Part shown: piece by piece, positions 29,756-37,840 of the stretch
How positions within the stretch are numbered: the first letter of the stretch is position 1
Layout of the letters: the number at the start of each line of letters is the position of its first letter
DNA from: Yersinia vastinensis
GTDB lineage: Bacteria; Pseudomonadota; Gammaproteobacteria; Enterobacterales; Enterobacteriaceae
Reading direction: 5' to 3'
Assembly (NCBI RefSeq): GCF_902726565.1
Contig: NZ_CACVAF010000004.1
Coordinates: 186,001 to 250,000, forward strand
DNA length: 64,000 nt
Notes under the pieces: generated by a model
What the model saw: the letters and a program-made list of their open reading frames with translations, nothing else
Database searches by the model: none
What the model was told of the DNA's origin: nothing
Position numbers and translations under genes: made by a program

Positions 29756-30496
29756 ATGACGAATACAACTCAGCCCGTCGCCATTATCACGGGGGCCTCT
29801 CGTGGGATTGGCGCTGCAATCGCAGAGCGTTTAGCACAAGATGGCTTTGCTGTGCTTATAAATTATTCACGAGCTGACGATGAAGCCGAGGCATTGGTGC
29901 GCAAAATTCAACAAGCGGGAGGATATGCACTGGCAGCAAAAGGGGATATCAGTGACTCTGCCGCGGTGGCGCAACTATTTGCTAAAGCAGAAACGGCTTT
30001 TGGTGGGGTTGATGTCTTAGTCAATAATGCCGGAATTATGTCTCTCAGTACAATTGCTGATAGTGATGATGAACACTTTGATCACCTCATTGCGATTAAT
30101 TTAAAAGGAAGTTTTAACGGGATGCGTGAAGCCGCGAAACGGCTCAGAGAGGGAGGGCACATTGTTAATTTCTCAACCAGTGTGGTGGGTTTGAAACTGG
30201 AAAAATATGCGGTTTATGCCGCCACTAAAGCGGCGGTTGAAACGATGACGGCCATTCTGGCTAAAGAGTTACGAGGCCGAAATATTACGGTCAATGCGGT
30301 AGCTCCTGGGCCAACAGCTACGGATCTATTCTTGGATGGTAAATCGCCAGAACTGATTGAAAAAATGGCTAAAATGGCACCATTAGAAAGATTAGGAACC
30401 CCAGAAGATATCGCCGCAGCAGTGGCATTTTTGGTTGGCAAGGATGGCCGTTGGATCAATGGGCAAGTTTTGCGTGCCAATGGGGGGCTAATTTAA
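29756..30496 (+). CDS. Short-chain dehydrogenase/reductase
   Basis: This 246-residue classical SDR uses NAD(P)H. The cofactor loop TGASRGIG is at 12-19, NNAG lies near 91, catalytic Ser is in NFSTSVVG and the YxxxK pair is in YAVYAATKAA, with PGPTATDL downstream. A basic-plus-polar loop after strand 2 (NYSRADDEAE) suggests NADP preference. The substrate is unknown; many relatives divergent from YafC-type regulators reduce aldehydes or keto compounds. AGGGGA precedes the ATG. Confidence 0.9.
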   Translation: MTNTTQPVAIITGASRGIGAAIAERLAQDGFAVLINYSRADDEAEALVRKIQQAGGYALAAKGDISDSAAVAQLFAKAETAFGGVDVLVNNAGIMSLSTIADSDDEHFDHLIAINLKGSFNGMREAAKRLREGGHIVNFSTSVVGLKLEKYAVYAATKAAVETMTAILAKELRGRNITVNAVAPGPTATDLFLDGKSPELIEKMAKMAPLERLGTPEDIAAAVAFLVGKDGRWINGQVLRANGGLI

Positions 30497-30568
30497 CGCT
30501 ACTTTGTCGTTTGGCAGCGAAAGGGCTGAGAATAATCTTGAAAGATAAGGGTTAATAATTCATTGCGA

Positions 30569-30586
30569 TTGTCATAAAAGCGTCAT
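30569..30586 (+). promoter_or_regulatory. Pho box upstream of phoA
   Basis: TTGTCATAAAAGCGTCAT has two TGTCAT-like 7-mers separated by four A bases, as in the PhoB consensus CTGTCATAWAWCTGTCAY. It lies 74 bases before phoA, so induction under phosphate limitation is expected. Confidence 0.8.
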
Positions 30587-30659
30587 TCGCCTGTTCTAGT
30601 ATCCGTTGTAACCAATAAATACAAATTGTATTACTGTTTTACAACAAGGAATTCTACTC

Positions 30660-32090
30660 ATGCAGAATCGCGTATCCACTTTGTCCGGCATAGCCTTATC
30701 CGCCTTGATCTTAAGCAGTTCAATATTCGTGCCTAATGCGGTTGCTGCCGCCACAGGTTTATATGATCGCAGTGCTCACGGCGATGTCACGCAATTTGGC
30801 GGAGCTCGCCGTTTGACGAGTGATCAAACTCAGGCACTTCGCGACTCGTTATCCAATAAGACGGTAAAAAATGTCATTTTACTGATTGGCGACGGTATGG
30901 GTGATTCAGAAATTACCTCAGCACGTAATTATGCGATGGGGGCGGGCGGATTCTTCAAAGGCATTGATGCTCTACCACTCACTGGACAATACATTCACTA
31001 TTCATTAGATAAAAAAACACAGAAACCCGATTATGTCACTGACTCGGCTGCTTCAGCGACGGCTTGGTCTTCCGGTGTCAAAACCTATAATGGCGCGCTG
31101 GGTGTTGATGTTTTTGGTAAAGATCACGTCACTATTTTAGAGCTAGCTAAAAAAGCAGGTAAAGCGACTGGAAATGTGTCAACGGCTGAATTACAAGATG
31201 CCACACCAGCGGCACAGTTTGCGCATGTCACAGGGCGTAAATGCTACGGTCCAGAAGAAACCAGTGAAAAATGCGGTACTAATGCGCTGGAAAACGGCGG
31301 CCGAGGTTCTATTACTGAGCAAATGATTGAAGGACGCGCTGATGTCACCTTAGGCGGTGGCTCAAAATCATTCAGCCAACTCGCTAAAGCCGGTGAATGG
31401 AAAGATAAATCCTTGCGTGATCAAGCTGTAGCACGCGGTTATGTGATTGTTGAAAATCTTAATGACTTGAACGCAATCAACCAAGCAGACCAACAAAAAC
31501 CGCTATTAGGGCTATTTAGCTCAGGTAATATGCCTGTGCGTTGGCAGGGGCCAAAAGCCTCTTACCACGGCAATGTTGATAAACCGCCTGTCGTTTGTGA
31601 AAACAATGCTGAACGTACTAAAGATATTCCAACACTGGCGGTCATGACGGAAAAAGCCATTGATTTGCTCAAAACCAATAAAAATGGTTTCTTCTTGCAA
31701 GTCGAGGGAGCATCCATTGATAAGCAAGATCACGCCGCTAACCCGTGTGGCCAATTTGGCGAAACAGTTGATCTAGACGAAGCAGTACAAAAAGCATTGG
31801 AATTCGCCCGTGCAGATGGCAACACTTTAGTTATCGTAACGGCAGACCATGCACATTCCAGCCAAATTATCGAAGCCGATGCGAAAGCACCCGGCCTGAC
31901 TCAGGCATTAACGACAAAAGATGGTGCGGTAATGGCTATCAGTTACGGTAATTCTGAAGATGATTCTCAAGGCCATACTGGTACACAGCTGCGTATAGCC
32001 GCTTACGGGCCACATGCGGCAAATGTTGTGGGTTTAACAGATCAAACGGACCTGTTCTTTACCATGCGTGATGCTATGGCGATTAAATAA
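30660..32090 (+). CDS. phoA: Periplasmic alkaline phosphatase
   Basis: This 476-residue secreted phosphomonoesterase has a signal peptide to about residue 29 (ending NAVAA). The metal site begins with [12 protein letters not shown]; the phosphorylated serine is in [15 protein letters not shown]. Further zinc and magnesium ligands lie in [24 protein letters not shown] and GHTGTQLR. Cysteines in [15 protein letters not shown] and in the VVCENN and ANPCGQ loops could form the two stabilising disulfides. AAGGA precedes the ATG. The upstream Pho box predicts PhoB control. The stop region is tandemly duplicated. Confidence 0.97.
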   Translation: MQNRVSTLSGIALSALILSSSIFVPNAVAAATGLYDRSAHGDVTQFGGARRLTSDQTQALRDSLSNKTVKNVILLIGDGMGDSEITSARNYAMGAGGFFKGIDALPLTGQYIHYSLDKKTQKPDYVTDSAASATAWSSGVKTYNGALGVDVFGKDHVTILELAKKAGKATGNVSTAELQDATPAAQFAHVTGRKCYGPEETSEKCGTNALENGGRGSITEQMIEGRADVTLGGGSKSFSQLAKAGEWKDKSLRDQAVARGYVIVENLNDLNAINQADQQKPLLGLFSSGNMPVRWQGPKASYHGNVDKPPVVCENNAERTKDIPTLAVMTEKAIDLLKTNKNGFFLQVEGASIDKQDHAANPCGQFGETVDLDEAVQKALEFARADGNTLVIVTADHAHSSQIIEADAKAPGLTQALTTKDGAVMAISYGNSEDDSQGHTGTQLRIAAYGPHAANVVGLTDQTDLFFTMRDAMAIK

Positions 32091-32106
32091 TATGGCGATT
32101 AAATAA
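32075..32106. repeat. 16-bp tandem duplication across the phoA stop
   Basis: TATGGCGATTAAATAA occurs twice head to tail. The first copy holds the last three codons and stop of phoA (Ala-Ile-Lys-stop after the Met codon); the second lies immediately downstream. It does not change the protein. Confidence 0.9.
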
Positions 32107-32128
32107 GTTTCCTCACTTTCTGCAGAAT

Positions 32129-32160
32129 CATCCCGGTGCTGTCTTGGCCGGGATTTTTAT
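32129..32160 (+). terminator. Intrinsic terminator of phoA
   Basis: ATCCCGG and CCGGGAT form the stem over an 11-base loop, followed by TTTTATT. Confidence 0.85.
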
Positions 32161-32228
32161 TGCTGTTGTCCCATCAACATTCCTTTTCCCGTCGATATCC
32201 TCCATTCACATTATCGCTGCTTACCAGT

Positions 32229-32244
32229 TGTTATAATAATAACA
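32229..32244. promoter_or_regulatory. DeoR-type operator 1 upstream of deoK
   Basis: TGTTATAATAATAACA has the exact TGTTA-N6-TAACA form of the E. coli DeoR operator. It lies 139 bases before deoK. Confidence 0.65.
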
Positions 32245-32333
32245 TTTATGACTGCCTGGTTAAGGCCTAGTGGAATTAACTCCCTTTCAATGCTGCGATC
32301 ATTGTCACATACATAACATTTATCGCCTGATAA

Positions 32334-32349
32334 TGTTATTGCATTAACA
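32334..32349. promoter_or_regulatory. DeoR-type operator 2 upstream of deoK
   Basis: TGTTATTGCATTAACA repeats the TGTTA-N6-TAACA form; symmetry extends to TAATGTTA/TAACATTA (32331-32352). It lies 34 bases before the ATG and exactly 105 bp from operator 1. A half-site TAACATT also occurs at 32314-32320. Confidence 0.7.
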
Positions 32350-32382
32350 TTAAACGATAAAAAAAGTATAAAGGAAGGGACA

Positions 32383-33312
32383 ATGGATATCGCAGTCATT
32401 GGTTCGAACATGGTTGATTTAATCACCTACATTGATGAAATGCCGCAAGTTGGGGAAACATTAGAGGCCCCGGATTTTGAAATTGGGTGTGGTGGGAAAG
32501 GGGCTAATCAGGCGGTAGCAGCAGCCAGATTAGGTGCTAACGTTATGATGGTCACTCGTGTGGGTGATGATCTTTTTGCTGAAAATACGATACAAAATCT
32601 GCAAAAAGCTGGGGTAGATACTCAATATGTGCAAACAGTTGCAGGAACCTCCAGTGGTGTAGCGCCAATTTTTGTCGATAAATCGTCACAAAATCGCATT
32701 CTAATTATCAAAGGGGCGAATAATCACTTGTTACCAGCAGATATAGATGCTGCTGCCGATGCCTTAAAAGCCTGCCAATTAATCATACTGCAACTCGAAA
32801 TACCGCTGGAAACTGTCTACGCCGCCATTGATTTTGCTCGTCAGCACCATATCAAAGTCATTCTTAATCCTGCACCTGCGTCTAAAGCTCTCGATATTGG
32901 CTATGCCTGTCAGTGTGAATTCTTTATGCCGAATGAAACTGAACTCGCTATTTTGACCGGAATGCCCGTAGACAGCCTTGATAATATTTATCGGGCAGGG
33001 CGCAGCTTACTTGATAAAGGTTTGCATAATCTAATCATTACCTTGGGTCACCGAGGTTCATTATGGATGCACGGTGAAGAAATTCATCATGTGCCCCCAG
33101 TGAGTGTCCACGCCATCGATACTAGCGGTGCTGGCGATGCATTCATTGGGTGTTTTGCTCATGAATATGTTCAACACGGAAATGTATTAAAAGCGATGGA
33201 AATCGCTTCTGCTTTTGCAGCATACAGTGTCACTGGCAAAGGAACACAACGTTCTTACCCTGACGCGTCGCAATTTATTGATTTTTTAAATACCCTACAC
33301 CAAGGAAAATAA
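32383..33312 (+). CDS. deoK: Deoxyribokinase (ribokinase/PfkB family)
   Basis: This 309-residue sugar kinase begins MDIAVIGSNMVDLITYIDEM and has the PfkB signatures GCGGKGANQAVAAARLG (residues about 36-52) and DTSGAGDAF with the catalytic Asp. The N-terminus closely matches the recalled Salmonella deoxyribokinase DeoK, which makes deoxyribose 5-phosphate. The following permease and DeoX-like genes reproduce the Salmonella deoK-deoP-deoX set. AAGGAAGGG precedes the ATG. Ribose or another pentose remains a possible substrate. Two DeoR-type operators lie upstream but no regulator gene is adjacent. Confidence 0.8.
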   Translation: MDIAVIGSNMVDLITYIDEMPQVGETLEAPDFEIGCGGKGANQAVAAARLGANVMMVTRVGDDLFAENTIQNLQKAGVDTQYVQTVAGTSSGVAPIFVDKSSQNRILIIKGANNHLLPADIDAAADALKACQLIILQLEIPLETVYAAIDFARQHHIKVILNPAPASKALDIGYACQCEFFMPNETELAILTGMPVDSLDNIYRAGRSLLDKGLHNLIITLGHRGSLWMHGEEIHHVPPVSVHAIDTSGAGDAFIGCFAHEYVQHGNVLKAMEIASAFAAYSVTGKGTQRSYPDASQFIDFLNTLHQGK

Positions 33313-33313
33313 A

Positions 33314-34645
33314 ATGCGCCTGAATACCGTTCAATTGCCAGATGGCTATTTAAATAAAACACCTCTGTTCCAATTTATTTTACTCTCATGCTTATTCCCG
33401 CTTTGGGGATGCGCAGCCAGCCTGAATGATATTTTAATTACCCAATTCAAAAGTGTTTTTGCACTTAGTGATTTTGCGAGTGCATTGGTTCAAAGTGCGT
33501 TCTACGGTGGCTATTTCCTGATTGCAATCCCCGCATCATTAGTTATTAAAAGAAGTAGTTATAAAGTGGCCATCTTGATTGGGTTAACACTTTATATTGT
33601 TGGCTGTACGTTGTTTTATCCAGCGTCCCACATGGCAACTTACACTATGTTTCTGGCGGCTATTTTTGCCATTGCCATTGGACTAAGTTTCCTTGAAACT
33701 GCGGCGAATACCTACAGCTCAATGATTGGTCATAAAGATTATGCCACTCTACGCCTTAATATCAGCCAGACGTTTTATCCTATTGGCGCATTGATGGGAA
33801 TTGTTTTAGGGAAGTATCTGGTATTCCAAGAGGGTGATAGTTTACAAACTCAAATGGCATCGATGACACCGGAACAGATCCATGAATTTCGTCTTAGTAT
33901 GTTAGAACATACATTAGAGCCATATAAATACCTGATTTTTGTTTTATTACTGGTAATGTTGTTGTTTATTGTTACTCGTTATCCCCATTGTAAACCTCAG
34001 GGTGACAGTAATAAAAAAGTTGCTCAACCTTCATTAAAAGAGACGCTGAAATATCTGGCAGGGAACAGCCGTTTCAAAAAAGGGATTGTGGCTCAATTCC
34101 TCTATGTTGGTATGCAAGTTGCTGTATGGTCTTTTACCATCCGTCTGGCGTTGAATCTTGGTGCATCTAATGAACGAGATGCCTCAAATTTTATGATCTA
34201 CAGCTTTATTTGTTTCTTCATCGGTAAGTTTGTCGCCAATTTCCTGATGACCCGTTTTAAAGCCGAGAAAGTATTAATTGCCTATTCCATCTTGGGGGTG
34301 TTAACCCTGTTATATGTGGTCTGTGTACCTAACTTTACGGCTGTTTATGCAGCAGTGTTTGTTAGTGTGTTATTTGGACCGTGCTGGGCCACTATCTATG
34401 CGGGTACTTTGGATACAGTAGACAACAAATATACCGAAGTTGCAGGAGCCATTATTGTTATGTCAATTGTTGGTGCTGCGGTAGTTCCTGCGTTACAGGG
34501 CTTTGTTTCTGACCATTTGGGTTCAATGCAGCACGCTTTCTTTGTCTCTTTATTGTGTTTCGCCTATGTCGGTTTCTATTTCTGGGGTGAGCTGCGCAAT
34601 AAACAGCGGACAAATGCGGCAACATTGGCAAATAACGAATCCTAG
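33314..34645 (+). CDS. deoP: Deoxyribose permease (FucP-type MFS transporter)
   Basis: This 443-residue inner-membrane protein has about 12 membrane spans and belongs to the fucose/proton symporter subgroup of the MFS. FFQ-like start LFQFILLSCLFPLWGCAASLNDILITQFKSVF and FLETAANTYSSMIG are typical of FucP relatives. It starts one base after the deoK stop, with AAGGA inside the end of deoK, so the genes are tightly coupled. Substrate is inferred from the neighbours and the Salmonella DeoP parallel. Confidence 0.8.
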   Translation: MRLNTVQLPDGYLNKTPLFQFILLSCLFPLWGCAASLNDILITQFKSVFALSDFASALVQSAFYGGYFLIAIPASLVIKRSSYKVAILIGLTLYIVGCTLFYPASHMATYTMFLAAIFAIAIGLSFLETAANTYSSMIGHKDYATLRLNISQTFYPIGALMGIVLGKYLVFQEGDSLQTQMASMTPEQIHEFRLSMLEHTLEPYKYLIFVLLLVMLLFIVTRYPHCKPQGDSNKKVAQPSLKETLKYLAGNSRFKKGIVAQFLYVGMQVAVWSFTIRLALNLGASNERDASNFMIYSFICFFIGKFVANFLMTRFKAEKVLIAYSILGVLTLLYVVCVPNFTAVYAAVFVSVLFGPCWATIYAGTLDTVDNKYTEVAGAIIVMSIVGAAVVPALQGFVSDHLGSMQHAFFVSLLCFAYVGFYFWGELRNKQRTNAATLANNES

Positions 34646-34665
34646 TTAAGCGGGGAGTATTTATA

Positions 34666-35679
34666 ATGATCGCTAAAATAGCGCTGTTTCGCGAACAATT
34701 CAGTCGCCATGAGCAGGAAATCTTCCGTTGCGACAACTTTACCGTGACCAGTTTTAAGTATGCATCTGGTATTGAAGCATTAAAAATAACCAACTCCCGG
34801 GGTTATGTGACAATTTTACCTTACTATGGTCAGATGATTTGGGATGCAGAGTTTGATGGCCATAATCTGAAAATGGATAACATGTTTTCTCAGCCCAAGC
34901 GGGGAGAGAATATTGTGGACACCTACGGTTGTTTTGCTTTCCATTCAGGTTTACGTCGCAATGGTTGCCCTTCACCGGAAGATGATCACGTTCTGCATGG
35001 AGAAATGCCCTGTGCTGAGATGGATTATGCTTGGTTACTTATTGATGGCGATCAACTGGCATTGGCGGGCAGTGTGGAATATGTAAAAGGATTTGGTGAT
35101 CACTATTGCGCCCAACCGTTAGTAAGACTGAAAGCGGGTAGTACGCAGTTTGATATAGAAATGAATGTCACCAACTTGGCCAGTGTCCCAATGCCTCTCC
35201 AATATATGTGTCATATGAATTACACCTATATTCCCGGAGCTACATTCCGCCAAAACTTACCGGGATCAGCCTTAAAATTACGTGAGACGGTTCCTGCTCA
35301 TGTTCGCCCTACACCGCAATGGTTGGAATACACCCAACAATTACGGGATCGTCCGGCAGGGTTAACGGATTTAAATGAGCCGGAGTTTTATGATCCGGAG
35401 ATTGTTTTCTTTGCTGATGATTTATCACAATACGTTGATGAAGCCGAGTTCTTTATGTTGGCCCCACAAGGACATCGTTTTGTAACTCGTTTTTCAACGA
35501 CGCAATTTAATTATGGTACTCGCTGGATCCTATATAATGGCGATCAAAAAGTGGCCGCATTTATTTTACCGGCGACTTGCCGCCCTGAAGGGTATTTAGC
35601 TGCAAAAGAAAAGGGTACGTTATTGATGTTGGCACCGGGAGAAACTCGCCATTTTAGTGTGACAACCGGGGTTGTTTAA
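34666..35679 (+). CDS. deoX: DeoX-like aldose-epimerase-fold protein (DUF4432)
   Basis: This 337-residue cytoplasmic protein belongs to the galactose-mutarotase-like beta-sandwich group (DUF4432). ITNSRGYVTILPYYGQMIWDAEF is the N-terminal beta region and HSGLRRNGCPSPEDDHVLHGEMPCA holds the conserved histidines and acidic residues. It is the third gene of the operon; the Salmonella deoxyribose operon ends in DeoX of the same length. Its activity is not established; a mutarotase for the free deoxysugar is a reasonable inference. GGGGAG lies upstream of the ATG. Confidence 0.72.
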   Translation: MIAKIALFREQFSRHEQEIFRCDNFTVTSFKYASGIEALKITNSRGYVTILPYYGQMIWDAEFDGHNLKMDNMFSQPKRGENIVDTYGCFAFHSGLRRNGCPSPEDDHVLHGEMPCAEMDYAWLLIDGDQLALAGSVEYVKGFGDHYCAQPLVRLKAGSTQFDIEMNVTNLASVPMPLQYMCHMNYTYIPGATFRQNLPGSALKLRETVPAHVRPTPQWLEYTQQLRDRPAGLTDLNEPEFYDPEIVFFADDLSQYVDEAEFFMLAPQGHRFVTRFSTTQFNYGTRWILYNGDQKVAAFILPATCRPEGYLAAKEKGTLLMLAPGETRHFSVTTGVV

Positions 35680-35688
35680 GACGGATAT

Positions 35689-35725
35689 TTTCTGCTTGGC
35701 GGGCCGTGTATCCGTCAAGCAGAAA
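35689..35725. terminator. Candidate terminator hairpin after deoX
   Basis: TTTCTGCTTG and CAAGCAGAAA are perfect 10-base arms over a 17-base loop, between the convergent deoX and oxygenase genes. The T-run is weak on both strands. Confidence 0.5.
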
Positions 35726-35753
35726 TAAGTTTATTCGTAATGCCAGATAAAAG

Positions 35754-36533
35754 TTAGATACGCCCATAGAAAGTCATTCGGGCAGTTTCAGATAATGAAA
35801 TATTTGGCTGGGCATTATACGCCAACACTACCAGCATGCGGGTGATATCACCTTGGGTTGGCGTCACTCGATGAATTGCATTTCTACCTCTAAATAGCAC
35901 TAAGTCACCAGGTTCAATCTGTAATGTTTTAGGGGTAATTTGGTGATTGAGCAACTTTTCTACCCCGGCATAATTCATTTCACCTTTATCTGCATCTCTC
36001 ATCTCTTCTATATATTCAAAAACACCTCCCGCCTGAGGTTTTTGAACTAATAAGGTGATGGCAAATGACGAGTTATCAAAATGCCAGCCCAACTCTTGAC
36101 CTTGACTGGCATAGTGCAAATTAATGGAAGAGAGCGAGTCAGCATAGGGGTAGAGCTGTTCTTCATTTAATACGGCACATAGAAAATCTTGAAAAGCGTT
36201 AGCGGTATATAAGGCTCTGAGCGCTGAATTTGCAGGAATTTGTTCGTCAGTAATACAACCTTTTGATGACGTTACCAGTCGATTTCTGGGATGGTCAGTG
36301 GGAAAATTTGCATCAGTTTTTGTCAGATAAACATTGTGTTGATTCGCGGCATAATAAGCCAAGTGCTGATTCTCAACTCCCTCTTGCTTAATGCTACCTA
36401 GGGCCAGCGGTAATAAAAAATCCGATAAGACTAATGCGCCGTAAGTTTCTAAGGTGTTTTTACATTGCGCGACGAATGTCACATCATTGATGGGATGGGT
36501 GGTCATATTAATGATTTCAGCGAGTTTCTGCAT
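35754..36533 (-). CDS. Fe(II)/2-oxoglutarate oxygenase related to the HalD/BesD halogenases, with an intact HxD
   Basis: This 259-residue cytoplasmic protein looks like a member of the HalD/BesD group of amino-acid-modifying 2-oxoglutarate enzymes. The metal site is His-151, Asp-153 (GWHFDNSSFAITLLVQ) and His-221 (NAIHRVTPT). Family-like features are GGVFEYIEEMRD and the arginine in ITRMLVVLAYN for 2-oxoglutarate. True halogenases of this group replace the Asp of HxD with Gly to make room for chloride. Here Asp is kept, so hydroxylation of a free amino acid is more likely. It is divergent from a GcvA-like LysR gene. Confidence 0.75.
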   Translation of the reverse strand: MQKLAEIINMTTHPINDVTFVAQCKNTLETYGALVLSDFLLPLALGSIKQEGVENQHLAYYAANQHNVYLTKTDANFPTDHPRNRLVTSSKGCITDEQIPANSALRALYTANAFQDFLCAVLNEEQLYPYADSLSSINLHYASQGQELGWHFDNSSFAITLLVQKPQAGGVFEYIEEMRDADKGEMNYAGVEKLLNHQITPKTLQIEPGDLVLFRGRNAIHRVTPTQGDITRMLVVLAYNAQPNISLSETARMTFYGRI

Positions 36534-36679
36534 ATATCCCCACAGTCATGCTAAATGTTGCTTGGTTTATCTTTCTAACGGTATAGGATTACGTGTAACT
36601 GGAATAACAATAAAACGTTACTGATAAGTTAAGTTTGGCTATCGATAACGACACAGTAAGATGGGTAAGGAAGCGATGA

Positions 36680-37582
36680 ATGAACAGTCATAAAGCAGTT
36701 CGCTTACCGAAATTAACCACTATTTTAGCCTTTGAAACCGCAGCCAAGACAGGTAGCCTGGCTAGTGCGGCAGAGCATTTGTCATTAACGCCTGCGGCCA
36801 TTAGTCAGCAAATTCGCCAGTTAGAGCAGCACTTGGGGCTTCAACTTTTTACCCGATCAAAATCTGGTGTGGCGTTGACCCCGCAAGGCAGTGCTTATTT
36901 AGCTTATGTACAGCAAGCTTTTGAAACATTGCGTATGGCACAACACAGTATTGAGCGTGATAAAGGCGATTTATCACTGAATATCTTTGCATTACCTGCA
37001 CTGGCTAGCCGTTGGCTCAATCCTCATCTTAAACAATGGCTGTCGCAACATCCTGATATTGATATCCATATTCATGCAACGCATTCAGCAGTAGATTTCA
37101 ACCGAACCTCTGCTGATTTTTATTTGGCCTTTGGTGACGAACATTATCCTCAGCAAGAAAAAAAGAGGTTATTTCAAGATTGTGTTTTCCCCGTCGCCAG
37201 TCCAAATTTATTAATCACTCCGTGGTCAGAGGGGAAGCACAAGATTAATTACCCGATGATTCATGTTGATTGGGGTAAAGAAGGGCAGTTTCTGCCCGAC
37301 TGGCATGAGTGGTTGTTGTCCGCTAAATGGGCGCACTGCGTGCCAAATCGTGGGCCAATTTACAATCTAACCTCAATGGCGATTGACTCAGCCATCGCAG
37401 GCAATGGCATTTTGCTAGGGCAGCAACATTTGATTGAGAAAGAATTAGCAGAGGGTCGTTTAATTCAATTATCGCAACACAAACTGCCCGTCACTAAACC
37501 TTATTATTTAATTTACCCTAAGCGCACGTTGGACAAACCTAAAGCCGTAGAATTTATCCAGTGGATCCTGAGTCTTTGCTAG
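36680..37582 (+). CDS. GcvA-like LysR regulator divergent from the oxygenase
   Basis: This 300-residue regulator has the winged helix at residues 9-68 (LASAAEHLSLTPAAISQQIRQLEQHLG) and an effector domain. The start KLTTILAFETAAKTGSL is typical of the GcvA/AmpR branch. AAGGA lies eight bases before the ATG. Its only obvious target is the divergent 2-oxoglutarate oxygenase across a 146-base gap. The inducer may be the amino acid that enzyme modifies, which is inference. Confidence 0.88.
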   Translation: MNSHKAVRLPKLTTILAFETAAKTGSLASAAEHLSLTPAAISQQIRQLEQHLGLQLFTRSKSGVALTPQGSAYLAYVQQAFETLRMAQHSIERDKGDLSLNIFALPALASRWLNPHLKQWLSQHPDIDIHIHATHSAVDFNRTSADFYLAFGDEHYPQQEKKRLFQDCVFPVASPNLLITPWSEGKHKINYPMIHVDWGKEGQFLPDWHEWLLSAKWAHCVPNRGPIYNLTSMAIDSAIAGNGILLGQQHLIEKELAEGRLIQLSQHKLPVTKPYYLIYPKRTLDKPKAVEFIQWILSLC

Positions 37583-37727
37583 CTGAATGCATAATCAACT
37601 GGCATAATTGATCTATTGCATACTCAGTTCGGTAATAGTGCGGAGCTGATAGTATTTAAAATAAAACGCGACTTATTATTTAACCGATAAATTTAGCTTA
37701 AGTCTAATTTATTGGCTTCCTTTGTGG

Positions 37728-37766
37728 TTTTTACACCATTTTATTTATGTAAAAAGCGGTGTAAAA
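37728..37766 (+). other. Pair of mutually exclusive hairpins upstream of the TerB-family gene
   Basis: The arm TTTTTACACC (37728-37737) can pair with TGTAAAAA (37748-37755) or, more strongly, with GGTGTAAAA (37758-37766). It lies 75-113 bases before the GTG start in very AT-rich DNA. Whether it is transcribed is unknown. Confidence 0.35.
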
Positions 37767-37840
37767 GAATTATTTATTAAAAATTGCCATTAAAGGCAGA
37801 ATAAAAAATACTATTTTAAGATAGGGGCATATAAACCATC

